Assembly (NCBI GenBank): GCA_002729885.1
Contig: PBUB01000018.1
Span: 62,001-126,000 of the forward strand
Length of the DNA: 64,000 nucleotides
Direction of reading: 5' to 3'
From: Spirochaetaceae bacterium
Lineage (GTDB): Bacteria > Spirochaetota > Leptospiria > Leptospirales > Leptonemataceae
Both the position numbers and the translations under genes were made by a program. Numbering within the stretch: position 1 is the first letter of the stretch; the number at the start of each line of letters is the position of its first letter. This document shows, piece by piece, positions 44,240-52,642 of this stretch. Below the pieces are notes generated by a model, which saw only the letters and a program-made list of their open reading frames with translations, was not told the origin of the DNA and ran no database searches.

Positions 44240-44550
44240 GCCGCCCGCCGAGTTCGGCTTATGGCCACCTGGCGTGCAAATGCGCCATATCACCCGCCGA
44301 GTTCGGCTTATGACCACCCAGCGCGCAGAGGTGCCCCATAAGTTCGGCTTATGGCTGCCTGGCGTGCAAATGCGCCATATCACCCGCCGAGTTCGGCTTA
44401 TGATCACCCAGCGGGCCATATCGCCCCATAAGTTCGGTTTATGACCACCTGGCGTGCAGATGCGCCATATCACCCGCCGAGTTCGGCTAATAGCTACCCA
44501 GCGGGCCAGGGCGCCCCGGAAGTGCGGCTTATGACCGCCCAGCGCGCAAA
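44240..44550. repeat. Hairpin-rich tandem repeat, 90-bp composite unit
   Basis: Seven copies of a core close to GTTCGGCTTATG begin at 44252, 44301, 44342, 44391, 44432, 44481 and 44522. Spacing alternates 49 and 41 bases, so a 90-bp composite unit occurs about 3.4 times. Each core is in a palindrome (GCCGA/TCGGC, or CATAAG and CTTATG around TTCGG), so transcripts would form short hairpins. A minus-strand frame of 121 codons covers the array with a 30-aa repeat, but the array also fits a non-coding element. It lies between the lipid kinase (plus) and the GNAT gene (minus). There is no protein-coding gene I can support in 44226-44605. Confidence 0.9.
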
Positions 44551-44605
44551 GTACCCCTGTCGCTCGCAAGTTTGCTCGATCGCGCATTCGAAATAAAATT
44601 AGCAG

Positions 44606-45220
44606 CTATCCTTTGCTGTCTAAAATCTTCTCCAGAGTGAAGTTCGTGATATATAGGCCATTTCGCGGAATCTGGTTTTCTGTAAGCTGCCTGTAACCCA
44701 GTCTCAAAAAGAACGGTCGAGCGATATGCGAAGCATCCACGGTAAGCCGTATCAGACCATGCTCATAAGCCTGATCCTCCACGGCTTTGTAAAGAGCGCC
44801 GGCCACTCCCATTCGCTGGAAGGATGAAGCAACATAGGCCAGATCAATATGTCCGGTTCGGTCCGGCGAGTTCTGAGCCGGCATTTCCAGATTCATAAAG
44901 CCAATGATTTGAAAGCCAGGCTCCGTTTTCGAATTTGTTTTCTCCAGGGGATGCAGCTGAGCATTTTTCGAATCCGATTCGTCGTGAGGCGACCGTGGAG
45001 CGATAGCCAGAAGAGGAGGGGCTTTTCTGAATTTTTCTATCCAGAGGTCTATCTCTGGAGGGGCCGGTGACCATGCATTCTGCTCGACGAGCGAATAGAT
45101 CAATGGATCAATAGAATGAACGATAGAATGATAGAGGCTGGTGATCTCCCGGACGAGATCCTTCTCGTTTCGCCGATCCAGGAGATGCCGGTAGTCTAGA
45201 ATGATCCACTCGGTGGGCAT
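44606..45220 (-). CDS. GNAT-family N-acetyltransferase
   Basis: A 204-aa acetyl-CoA-dependent transferase. The coenzyme A-binding part QRMGVAGALYKAVEDQAYEH occurs near residues 135-155, followed by the family strand ASHIARPFFLRLGYRQL. The N-terminal half is not recognisably conserved. The acetyl acceptor cannot be inferred. It is on the strand of gatB, 131 bases downstream of it, but a hairpin lies between them, so independent expression is likely. Confidence 0.82.
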   Translation of the reverse strand: MPTEWIILDYRHLLDRRNEKDLVREITSLYHSIVHSIDPLIYSLVEQNAWSPAPPEIDLWIEKFRKAPPLLAIAPRSPHDESDSKNAQLHPLEKTNSKTEPGFQIIGFMNLEMPAQNSPDRTGHIDLAYVASSFQRMGVAGALYKAVEDQAYEHGLIRLTVDASHIARPFFLRLGYRQLTENQIPRNGLYITNFTLEKILDSKG

Positions 45221-45299
45221 AATATTGACTCCGAAGCATTCTGAAGGTGTGTTATGGTCCTTTCCGCCTTAAAGCCAGCTAATGGACGTTTCTTTTAGA

Positions 45300-45333
45300 C
45301 GCCGGCAATGCCACCGGGTGTCATCTGCCGGCG
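45300..45333 (-). terminator. GC-rich inverted repeat after gatB
   Basis: A perfect 8-bp GC-rich stem (45300-45307 with 45326-45333, 18-base loop) stands 18 bases after the gatB stop. No T-run follows on either strand, so it is a weak terminator or a 3'-stabilising structure. Confidence 0.35.
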
Positions 45334-45351
45334 ATTCGGCTGCTCTACCTA

Positions 45352-46809
45352 TTATTTCGCAGCCTTCATCTTTTCCAGGGTTGCATCGATGAGCTTGTTT
45401 ACTTCATCCGGGGGCGCCTGACCACGAGTGGCTTTCATGATCTGACCTACCAGAAATCCCTTCACTCGATCTTTTCCGTTCAGGATGTCGTTTACCTGCT
45501 CGGGATTGTCCGCGAATACCTTTTCAACAATGGCCGGCAGATCCGAGGTATCCACAGGTTTGTAATCGTATTTTTCGATGATATCGTCGATTTCCATTTT
45601 TTCTTCGTAGCAATGCTCGAAGACCTGTTTGGCAATTCTCTGCGTAAACTTCTTGTCGTTCAGATATTGAATAATCTTGCTCAGCCTTTCGGGGGTAACG
45701 AAGAAGTCCTGTATTTCTACATCCAGTTTGTTTACAATTCCCAGAACTTCATCCTTTACCCAGTTTGAAGACTTCTTGGGATCATCGGTTAGTTTCACCA
45801 CTTCTTCGTAGTAGGCCGATGTTTCCTTTTCTCTGGTCAGTACATCTGCATCGTATTCAGGAAGCCCGTATTCGCTGGAATACCGGGCTCTCTTTTCTGC
45901 AGGAAGCTCCGGCATTTCCTTTTTTACTTTCTCGATCAATTCTTCTTCGATTACGAATTCCGGCAGGTCCGGGTCCGGAAAATAGCGATAATCCTCTGCA
46001 TTTTCTTTGGTTCGCATCAAGCGGGTTTCTCGCTTGTCTGCATCCCATAGCACAGTAGACTGCACAATCTTCTGGCCGGATTCAATGAGTGCGATTTGCT
46101 CTTCAATCTGATAATCAATAGCAGCACGCACCGCCTTAAAGGAGTTCAGGTTCTTGATTTCTACTCTGGTTCCAAAAGGAGCGTCCGGTCCTTTGCGAAC
46201 AGAAACGTTTGCATCGCATCTAAGGGACCCCATTTCCATATTTCCATCGGTAACCTCTACGGCTCGCAATATGCTTCGCAGGGTCTGGAGATAATAATAG
46301 GCATCTTCGGAACTGCGAAGGTCCGGTTCAGATACAATTTCCAGTAGAGGAACTCCGGCTCGGTTCAAGTCCACGAAAGATACCGCTTCGCCGCCGCCCT
46401 GGCCGTGCAAAAGCTTGCCTGCATCCTCTTCCATATGAATTCTATGAATTCGAATGGTAGTGTCTTTATCCGCATCTTTCTTGCGAAAGGTAACCTGGCC
46501 GCCGGTTGCATAGGGACGGTCATACTGAGATATCTGATAACCCTTGGGAAGGTCAGGATAGAAATAATGCTTTCTGTCAAAACGAGTATGTCGATTGATT
46601 TCGCACTCCAGGGCCAGTGCAGCGGTGAGGGCCATTTCCATTACGCTTTCATTTAGCACCGGTAGGGCGCCGGGCAAACCCAGGGTTACGGGGCCTGCCT
46701 GAGTATTTGCGGCTGCACCGTAGAGATAGGGATCGGTGGAGAAAATCTTGGTCTTTGTTTTTAGCTGGCAGTGCACTTCCAGGCCGATTACTGGCTCGTA
46801 ATGACTCAT
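45352..46809 (-). CDS. gatB: Aspartyl/glutamyl-tRNA amidotransferase subunit B
   Basis: A 485-aa essential subunit of the GatCAB amidotransferase, which turns mischarged Glu-tRNA-Gln (and Asp-tRNA-Asn) into Gln-tRNA. The family N-terminus VIGLEVHCQLKTKTKIF, the kinase-like site FDRKHYFYPDLPKGYQISQY, the ammonia-tunnel part and the C-terminal tail (KGFLVGQIMKATRGQAPPDE) are all present and full length. GatA and GatC are not in this window. It starts near the divergent ParA gene; their first codons are about 80 bases apart. Confidence 0.97.
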   Translation of the reverse strand: MSHYEPVIGLEVHCQLKTKTKIFSTDPYLYGAAANTQAGPVTLGLPGALPVLNESVMEMALTAALALECEINRHTRFDRKHYFYPDLPKGYQISQYDRPYATGGQVTFRKKDADKDTTIRIHRIHMEEDAGKLLHGQGGGEAVSFVDLNRAGVPLLEIVSEPDLRSSEDAYYYLQTLRSILRAVEVTDGNMEMGSLRCDANVSVRKGPDAPFGTRVEIKNLNSFKAVRAAIDYQIEEQIALIESGQKIVQSTVLWDADKRETRLMRTKENAEDYRYFPDPDLPEFVIEEELIEKVKKEMPELPAEKRARYSSEYGLPEYDADVLTREKETSAYYEEVVKLTDDPKKSSNWVKDEVLGIVNKLDVEIQDFFVTPERLSKIIQYLNDKKFTQRIAKQVFEHCYEEKMEIDDIIEKYDYKPVDTSDLPAIVEKVFADNPEQVNDILNGKDRVKGFLVGQIMKATRGQAPPDEVNKLIDATLEKMKAAK

Positions 46810-46887
46810 ACCCCCGGTTTTTCAGTGGAAAGACCCGGGGCAAGCAAAATCACTTTCCAGGTCAGCCCCTTTCGGAAAAGCTGGGTT

Positions 46888-47646
46888 GTGGTCACTATTG
46901 CAATAGCCAATCAGAAGGGCGGAGTGGGAAAGACCACCACTGCAGTGCATCTGGCCGATGGCCTTGCCAGAAAGGGGCATCGGACCCTGCTTGTGGATCT
47001 GGATGCCCAGGGCAATGCTACCTCCATATTCAGTGATCCGCCCAGTAGGGAGGAGTCCGTGCATGAGCTATTTCGCTCCCGAACACCGGCATCGGAACTG
47101 GAGCGACGAACCAGAAATGAGAAACTATTTCTTCTGCCATCGGTTCTGGAGCTGGCCGAGATTGAAACTCTGCTTGCCGGCAATGTGGATGGATTCTTTC
47201 GCCTCCGAGAAGGGCTGAGCTATCAGTCCGATGGGCCGGAATACATTGTCATGGACTGTCCTCCGAATCTGGGACTTCTGACTTTAAACGCATTTATCGC
47301 AGCCGATTACTGTATCTTACCTATCATGGCCAGCCGATTTTCTCTGGATGGAATTCGCACAATGCTGGATACACTGGAAACCGTGCATCATCGCTTTTCT
47401 CAGGAACTGAAGATCCTGGGCGCTTTGATGACGATGTACAACGAACGTACGGCCATCAGCGGTGCTGTGCTGGAACCGGTGGAAGAAATGATTTCTGTTT
47501 TCAAGACCAGAATCAGTCGCTCGGTGCAGGTGGAAGAGGCCCATCTGATGAGACAGACTTTGTTTGAGTATCAGCCAAGGGGCAAGATCACAAAGGAATA
47601 CGAAGCTTTGATTCAGGAAGTTCTGGATGGCATCGAAAAAGGATAA
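46888..47646 (+). CDS. ParA/Soj-family ATPase
   Basis: A 253-aa P-loop ATPase of the ParA/MinD class that positions cargo such as chromosome origins or protein clusters. The deviant Walker A NQKGGVGKTTTAVHL is at residues 8-22, Walker A' LLVDLDAQGNA near 36-46 and VMDCPPNLGLLTLN near 120-133. It is in the size range of chromosomal Soj. The most likely start is GTG 46888, since ATG codons upstream lie inside the reverse gatB gene. No ParB gene follows, and the next genes are envelope proteins, so cargo may be a cell-wall complex. Confidence 0.88.
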   Translation: MVTIAIANQKGGVGKTTTAVHLADGLARKGHRTLLVDLDAQGNATSIFSDPPSREESVHELFRSRTPASELERRTRNEKLFLLPSVLELAEIETLLAGNVDGFFRLREGLSYQSDGPEYIVMDCPPNLGLLTLNAFIAADYCILPIMASRFSLDGIRTMLDTLETVHHRFSQELKILGALMTMYNERTAISGAVLEPVEEMISVFKTRISRSVQVEEAHLMRQTLFEYQPRGKITKEYEALIQEVLDGIEKG

Positions 47647-48625
47647 ATTTCGCAAAGAAGTGAAAAAGAGCCTGGGTCAGGAGGATCCCTCAATGGAGGG
47701 GATCGTAGGAGAAATTGCAGGCAGACGCACGGAAAAGTCCAGGAAAGAACAGGGGCCGGAAACTGAGTCTTCAGAGGAGTCCCCGAATCAACCTTCGCTA
47801 TCAGGTGAGACATCGGAGAGACCATCGGAGGAAAAGTCCAGACCATCAGAAAAGTCTTCTGCTGCCGGGGAACCGCAATCAGACCAGGAGCCGGGAGGGC
47901 CTGAGTTCCTTTCCGAGGTTGATGCCGGAGATGAGTCAACTACGACCCGGGACACCGTAGATTCCGAGAAATCCGAAACCTCGGAAAGCCATATTTCTGG
48001 ACCATCAAGTGGCCGAAATAGTAATGAGAAGGTCGATTCTTCCTCGAAAAAGGACAGGGACCGCGCCTCAGAAAGGATTGATTCTACAGGACATAGTAAA
48101 AAAACGGGGGCCAGGTCTATGGCACGCAAAAGAGAAAGCATTTATAATGTTTCCAGTGATATCCGGCTGGAAGATTACACCGAAGCCGATCGTCAGAAGA
48201 GCAACAACTCCATGTTCAAAATGGCCGGTGTGGTGGCCGTTCTTATCGTTATTGGCTTTGTGATCTGGCAGGCCGCCGTGTGGCTTATGGCGCCCACCTA
48301 TCAGCTTGCCATCTCCAATCAGGAGATCACAGCGGCCAACATTGAGCAGCTTGCAACAGGGCCTGTTTCTCGCCTTTCGGCCACTTCGCCGGTGCACATC
48401 CGCTTCCAGTGGGAACCTGGAGAGTTGAAGACAGATTATCTCAAGATCATGGTGGAACGAGAGGAAGGAAGCTCCTTTGTGGAGGAAGCTGTGCTCGGTC
48501 GTAGACCACCCAGGACTGCCAGTTATATCTATTTCATGGGACCTCTGGACTCAGGTAAGTATAGAATTCAGGTGCTGGATGGCTCTGGCTCCGTTCTGGC
48601 GGATCGAGATCTGGAGCTCCAGTAA
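47627..48625 (+). CDS. Single-pass membrane protein with disordered Ser/Glu-rich N-terminus
   Basis: A 332-aa protein with no recognised family. Residues 1-195 are highly charged, Ser/Glu/Pro-rich and likely disordered; one transmembrane helix follows (MAGVVAVLIVIGFVIWQAAV, about 206-225), and an exported beta-rich domain of ~100 residues ends the chain. The first 30 residues (MASKKDKFRKEVKKSL) are basic and could contact ParA. The gene overlaps the ParA gene by 20 bases, so the proteins are translationally coupled. Fits a membrane anchor or activator for ParA-driven positioning; this is inference. Confidence 0.78.
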   Translation: MASKKDKFRKEVKKSLGQEDPSMEGIVGEIAGRRTEKSRKEQGPETESSEESPNQPSLSGETSERPSEEKSRPSEKSSAAGEPQSDQEPGGPEFLSEVDAGDESTTTRDTVDSEKSETSESHISGPSSGRNSNEKVDSSSKKDRDRASERIDSTGHSKKTGARSMARKRESIYNVSSDIRLEDYTEADRQKSNNSMFKMAGVVAVLIVIGFVIWQAAVWLMAPTYQLAISNQEITAANIEQLATGPVSRLSATSPVHIRFQWEPGELKTDYLKIMVEREEGSSFVEEAVLGRRPPRTASYIYFMGPLDSGKYRIQVLDGSGSVLADRDLELQ

Positions 48626-48639
48626 CTCAAGTCCCATCC

Positions 48640-49479
48640 ATGTTTCCATTCCGGACCATCCGATCCCTCCGGTTCTCGGGCCGATCTGTATTTCTGGTCG
48701 GCTTCGCAGGGATCGTCTTACTTACTTCCTCCTGTGATCGACTTAAGCTTCCACCCAGGCCGGACAATGTTCCTGAAAATGCAGAATTCGATCGTCGCAG
48801 GGATGTCTGGAATGTAGTGGAGGGTGAGCAATTCCGACAATACTACAAGAACGGAAAGCTTAGCACAGAAGGCCAGACAAAGGATGGAAAGCGCTTCGGG
48901 CGCTGGAATTGGTACGCGCCGGACGGCCGCACCCTTACCACTACCGGAGTCTATTTGAATGGCCGACGCGATGGACTCTGGAAACATTTTGATGACAGCG
49001 GCCGTCTATACCTTACTATAGAATATGCTCCCGAGCCCATCGATCCTGTAATTGGTTCGATTAGCATTGACTACGGAAATGAAAATGGGCCCTATAAACG
49101 GTACTATCCGGATGGGACGCTGGAAGAAGAAGGATCCCACAGGGCTGGAAAGCGTGATGGGACCATGAAGCGGTATCATCCGGATGGCGAGTTGATGGTT
49201 CTGGGACAGTACCGGGATGGAAAAAAAGAAGGAAAATGGCAATACTACCACTTTTCTGGAGCCCTGGTTCGTATCGAAGATTATACGGATGGAAAGCTGG
49301 AGGGAAATGTAATCACCTATCATGCGAACGGTCTTCCCTACAGTGAAACGCTCTACCGCAACGGGGAGCCAGTCGGGCCACCGGGAGTCCAGAATCGTCT
49401 GGAAGAGGCCTACGAAAAAAAGCCGTATTCGCTTTCGCCTACCACAGATACAGTTTCCCAGCATCGTAATCGTCTATAA
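48640..49479 (+). CDS. MORN-repeat lipoprotein (YwqK-like)
   Basis: A 279-aa protein with a signal ending LTSSC (lipid Cys at about residue 32) and a run of antitoxin YwqK-type MORN repeats, e.g. YYKNGKLSTEGQTKDGKRFG, YLNGRRDGLWKHF, YPDGTLEEEGSHRAGKRDG, YHPDGELMVLGQYRDGKKEG. About six to seven repeats are visible. MORN repeats bind lipids or scaffold proteins. It is 14 bases after the previous stop and 55 bases before the M23 gene, so within the ParA-led operon. Confidence 0.8.
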   Translation: MFPFRTIRSLRFSGRSVFLVGFAGIVLLTSSCDRLKLPPRPDNVPENAEFDRRRDVWNVVEGEQFRQYYKNGKLSTEGQTKDGKRFGRWNWYAPDGRTLTTTGVYLNGRRDGLWKHFDDSGRLYLTIEYAPEPIDPVIGSISIDYGNENGPYKRYYPDGTLEEEGSHRAGKRDGTMKRYHPDGELMVLGQYRDGKKEGKWQYYHFSGALVRIEDYTDGKLEGNVITYHANGLPYSETLYRNGEPVGPPGVQNRLEEAYEKKPYSLSPTTDTVSQHRNRL

Positions 49480-49534
49480 TAACCGAATCGTCGAAGTCAA
49501 AGGTCCCTGGGATGCATGCAAGAAGCTCTTTCGC

Positions 49535-50710
49535 ATGCTCACAGCTGCATTTGCAGCACTTTTTCGCATGGTGTTTCTTGCGACTTCTTCCATATATCGC
49601 AAGATCCAGGGATTCATCAGTGCTCGCACTCGGTCATTTCCCGGACCTGGTTTTGCCAGATTGTCCGGCCGACAATCCAGACAGAAAAATCCTGGTGTAT
49701 TCAATGCTAGCAGGAATGCCTATAGCTCCGGAAAGCGCAAGGGAGGCTCGGCAATCCGTGTGGCAGAAAGCAGGCCTGGTATTGGAGCGGCTCCGGGAGC
49801 TTCCGCAGCCGAATCCTCCGGCGCTTCACAAAAAGTTCTCGAAAGCGATGGCTCTGAGAAAACCAATTTGGAGCTGCCTTCAGGAGGCTCTAAATCCCAG
49901 AGAAAGCCGGTTCCATTTCAGCGAAAATCGCTCTGGCCTCTTCTATGGGCCAGCATCGCGCTTCTGTTTCTGGGGGTAACCTGGACTCTGTCCGACGATG
50001 CAACGTTTTCTCTCAATACCCTGGATCAGGCGAGGATGGAAATGGATCGGCGAAGAATGCTTCTGGAAGAGTTGCAAGGTCAACAGGATGAACTACATGA
50101 TCTTCTAAAGGCCCGACCGTCCCGGGGCATCATTCATACCATCTTTAGAAAGAATTCGAATCCGGAACCGGATCCGGCGGATCTAATGCCTGGCTCCGGG
50201 GAATCTCGGGACTATTCGAGCGTGCCATTGACTGTGCGAAACGCATATTTACTGGAAGCTCATCTGTCAGCGAATCAGAGATATCTTGCCGATGGAATCG
50301 GAGTGCTTCAGGCCATACCTCATCGCTGGCCTGTGGTAGGTCGAGTTCGATTGATTAATAGCCAGTACGGAAATCGCACCAGTCCTTTTGGCAGAAAAAA
50401 GGAGTACCATGGAGGCACGGATCTAAAAGCCAGGTCCGGGGATTCCATCGTGGCTACGGCAGAGGGCTATGTGTATCGCGTGGGTAAACATGGTGGGTTT
50501 GGAAATATGGTGCATATCATCCATCCGTCTGGCTTCGAAACCATCTATGCGCATCTTAGCAGAATTGATGTTAAGAAAGGCCAGGAAGTGCGGGCCGGAG
50601 ATGTGCTGGGCAAAGCAGGGGATACCGGAATTACTACAGGACCTCATCTGCATTATGAGGTTCGACTGGATGGAAAACGGCAGGATCCCATTCGGTACAT
50701 GATTCCCTGA
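49535..50710 (+). CDS. M23 metallopeptidase (membrane-anchored)
   Basis: A 391-aa peptidoglycan hydrolase. The C-terminal LytM domain has HGGTDLKA, GFGNMVHIIHPSG and HLHYEVRLDG, with the zinc ligands intact. Before it are a transmembrane helix (WPLLWASIALLFLGVTW, near residues 145-161) and a coiled-coil. The N-terminus is Arg/Ser-rich and probably cytosolic. The start is uncertain: the first ATG beyond the MORN gene is 49535, while in-frame sequence upstream to about 49450 (PSIVIVYNNRIVEVKGPW) looks protein-like but offers no ATG, GTG or TTG. An ATG at 49322 would overlap the MORN gene by 158 bases. Confidence 0.78.
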   Translation: MLTAAFAALFRMVFLATSSIYRKIQGFISARTRSFPGPGFARLSGRQSRQKNPGVFNASRNAYSSGKRKGGSAIRVAESRPGIGAAPGASAAESSGASQKVLESDGSEKTNLELPSGGSKSQRKPVPFQRKSLWPLLWASIALLFLGVTWTLSDDATFSLNTLDQARMEMDRRRMLLEELQGQQDELHDLLKARPSRGIIHTIFRKNSNPEPDPADLMPGSGESRDYSSVPLTVRNAYLLEAHLSANQRYLADGIGVLQAIPHRWPVVGRVRLINSQYGNRTSPFGRKKEYHGGTDLKARSGDSIVATAEGYVYRVGKHGGFGNMVHIIHPSGFETIYAHLSRIDVKKGQEVRAGDVLGKAGDTGITTGPHLHYEVRLDGKRQDPIRYMIP

Positions 50711-50797
50711 ATTGCGCTTTTACTGGCGCGAATTGAGGGGCCGGGCCGTCGCTGAAACGGCTCGTCGAAATTGGTTTCATACACACTGCTACGATCC

Positions 50798-52465
50798 TCA
50801 ATAATCACCTGTAGCGCCTGCACCTCCGCTTTCTCCTCCACCAAAATCGTCCGGAATTTCAAAAGCTGAATTGTCCGATGGAGACCTGGAATAGTGCGAG
50901 GAACCTGCACTATAGCTGTGTGCGCCATGGCGAGTCTCATAAAGGGCTGCTGTAATGGCCGCTCCGGCCAGCGTGGTGGCGATGCCAGACGCTGTTTCGT
51001 TTTCTCGTTTCAGTCTATCAATAGAAAACGTTTCTTTGCTTTCATATTCGCAATGAGAGCATCGATAGATCTTTTCTCCGGTTCCCGGATTTTCGTAATC
51101 TGGCTTCTTGATGGTTCTGGTTTCCTGTAGTTCGTAGGTATGGTATTCACAGGAAGGGCAGGGCACGGAACTCTGAGTTGATTTGTAGCGTTCAATTTGA
51201 GTGGTTCCGCATTTACAGATCCATACATCGTAGTCCACAGTTCCGGCCTTTTCTTCTGCGATCTGGCCTTCCTTTAGATAACGGTCTTCCTGCTCCTCGG
51301 AAAGCAGGCTCATCATGGATCCGCATTCCGGACATTTTCTGGATTTCCTGCGAAATAGTTTCAGATGCCTGTCATGCCATACCCAGCCCGCTCCTATAAG
51401 AAAGGGAATAGCGATGGTCAGCCAGAATGAATTCAGAACCATGATTTCGGCGCCCACCAGACCCAGGCCTGCAAGCAAAGGAGCCCCGGTATAATCCAGC
51501 ACAGCATCGTCTATGAGACCATAGCTGTGGCCCGGGGATGTATGATTTTTGAGTCTGGAAACACGGCTGACAATTCGAATCAGAAACCAGCCTCCCAGAG
51601 CAACTCCCAGAATCATCACACTGAAACTTATCCAGGGAAGGCCTTCGCTTTCCTCTTCCTGTTTATTGCGTTGCGTCTCCCGCTCTTCTTTGCTGCTTAA
51701 ATATAGCTGGTCCGGAATGGAATCTCTGGCAATAGTCTGTCCGGGTTCAATAGTTTCTCTTGCCTGAATGATTTCTTCTCTGCTTATATTGGGATTCAGC
51801 AGGATGCGAATCAGAGACTGCACCATGAAATAGTGGCCGGTTCCGAACTCTCCCTTCTTGAAATAGGGGATGGCCACGTCCTGAATGATCCAGTTCGCTT
51901 TTGCATCAGGAAGAATGCCTTCCAGGCCGTAGCCCACCTCGATGCGAATCTTTCGAGAGTCTGTAACCTGAAGGACTAGAATTCCATTGTCTTTACCTGC
52001 TTCGCCGATTCCCCAGTGGGCGAATAGATCTACGGCGAATTCTTCGATATTTGCATCTCCGATGCTCTTTAGAGTAACAACGGTGATCTGAGCTCCACCT
52101 GCATCGTACATGGCTTTGCAAATGGCATCGATTCTGGACTTTTCCTGGCCCAGAATGTCTGCTCCATCGTAGACAAAGCTCTGGTTCTGTTGAATGGGAT
52201 TGGGTAATTCCTGGATCTGCTTTTTATAAGCCGGCTGGGCCTCCAGTCCATTCGCTAAAGAAGTAAGAACGATGGGCAGGAGGATAATTAGAGAAAACAA
52301 TGTCGATCTGGCGTTCTCCAGTCTGGACTTTCGAGGAATAAAAGTCTGTGGAGAAGTGACTGGTCCTCGAAGCGAAGAAGCATTGCTGGCAATATGATTT
52401 GCTGCAGTGGAATGAAAATTGATCTGGATAGGATTGTGCAATTTACCGCTGGCAGATGAATCCAT
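50798..52465 (-). CDS. TPM-domain protein with multiple zinc ribbons
   Basis: A 555-aa membrane-associated protein. After a signal/TM segment (STLFSLIILLPIVLTSLANG) comes a TPM_phosphatase domain of about 150 residues with FVYDGADILGQEKSRI, FAHWGIGEAGKDNGILVLQV and IRIEVGYGLEGILPD, like YgcG/TLP18.3 family proteins in repair of membrane machinery. Two more TM helices follow. Then several CxxC pairs (CPECG, CKCG, CPSC, CSHC) form two or three zinc-ribbon-like knuckles, and the tail is Gly/Ser-rich ending in GGAGATGDY. The ribbon addition to TPM is uncommon. Start at 52465; an upstream ATG at 52495 is possible. Confidence 0.75.
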   Translation of the reverse strand: MDSSASGKLHNPIQINFHSTAANHIASNASSLRGPVTSPQTFIPRKSRLENARSTLFSLIILLPIVLTSLANGLEAQPAYKKQIQELPNPIQQNQSFVYDGADILGQEKSRIDAICKAMYDAGGAQITVVTLKSIGDANIEEFAVDLFAHWGIGEAGKDNGILVLQVTDSRKIRIEVGYGLEGILPDAKANWIIQDVAIPYFKKGEFGTGHYFMVQSLIRILLNPNISREEIIQARETIEPGQTIARDSIPDQLYLSSKEERETQRNKQEEESEGLPWISFSVMILGVALGGWFLIRIVSRVSRLKNHTSPGHSYGLIDDAVLDYTGAPLLAGLGLVGAEIMVLNSFWLTIAIPFLIGAGWVWHDRHLKLFRRKSRKCPECGSMMSLLSEEQEDRYLKEGQIAEEKAGTVDYDVWICKCGTTQIERYKSTQSSVPCPSCEYHTYELQETRTIKKPDYENPGTGEKIYRCSHCEYESKETFSIDRLKRENETASGIATTLAGAAITAALYETRHGAHSYSAGSSHYSRSPSDNSAFEIPDDFGGGESGGAGATGDY

Positions 52466-52642
52466 ACGGCCCTCAGATCTAGTAATACATCTCAATCAGG
52501 TCAAGAAGAATCATAGATATCGAGTGAGGGCAAGTAGTGCGATACAGGGAATCGGCCAGCACTGACAGTTCATTGCTGAGGCGACGCAGAGAGAGTCATA
52601 GAAGCAGAAGCAGCCGGCCAGCAAAGAAGAAGATATTGGATT

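Noticed and set aside
44240..44550. Could the array be a CRISPR?
   Set aside because: The intervals alternate 49/41 and are themselves repeated, so there are no unique spacers and no cas genes.
44222..44587. 121-codon minus frame made of 30-aa repeats in the tandem array
   Set aside because: The repeat period is a multiple of three, so an open frame arises easily; no signal, ribosome site or family. Kept as a repeat, not a gene.
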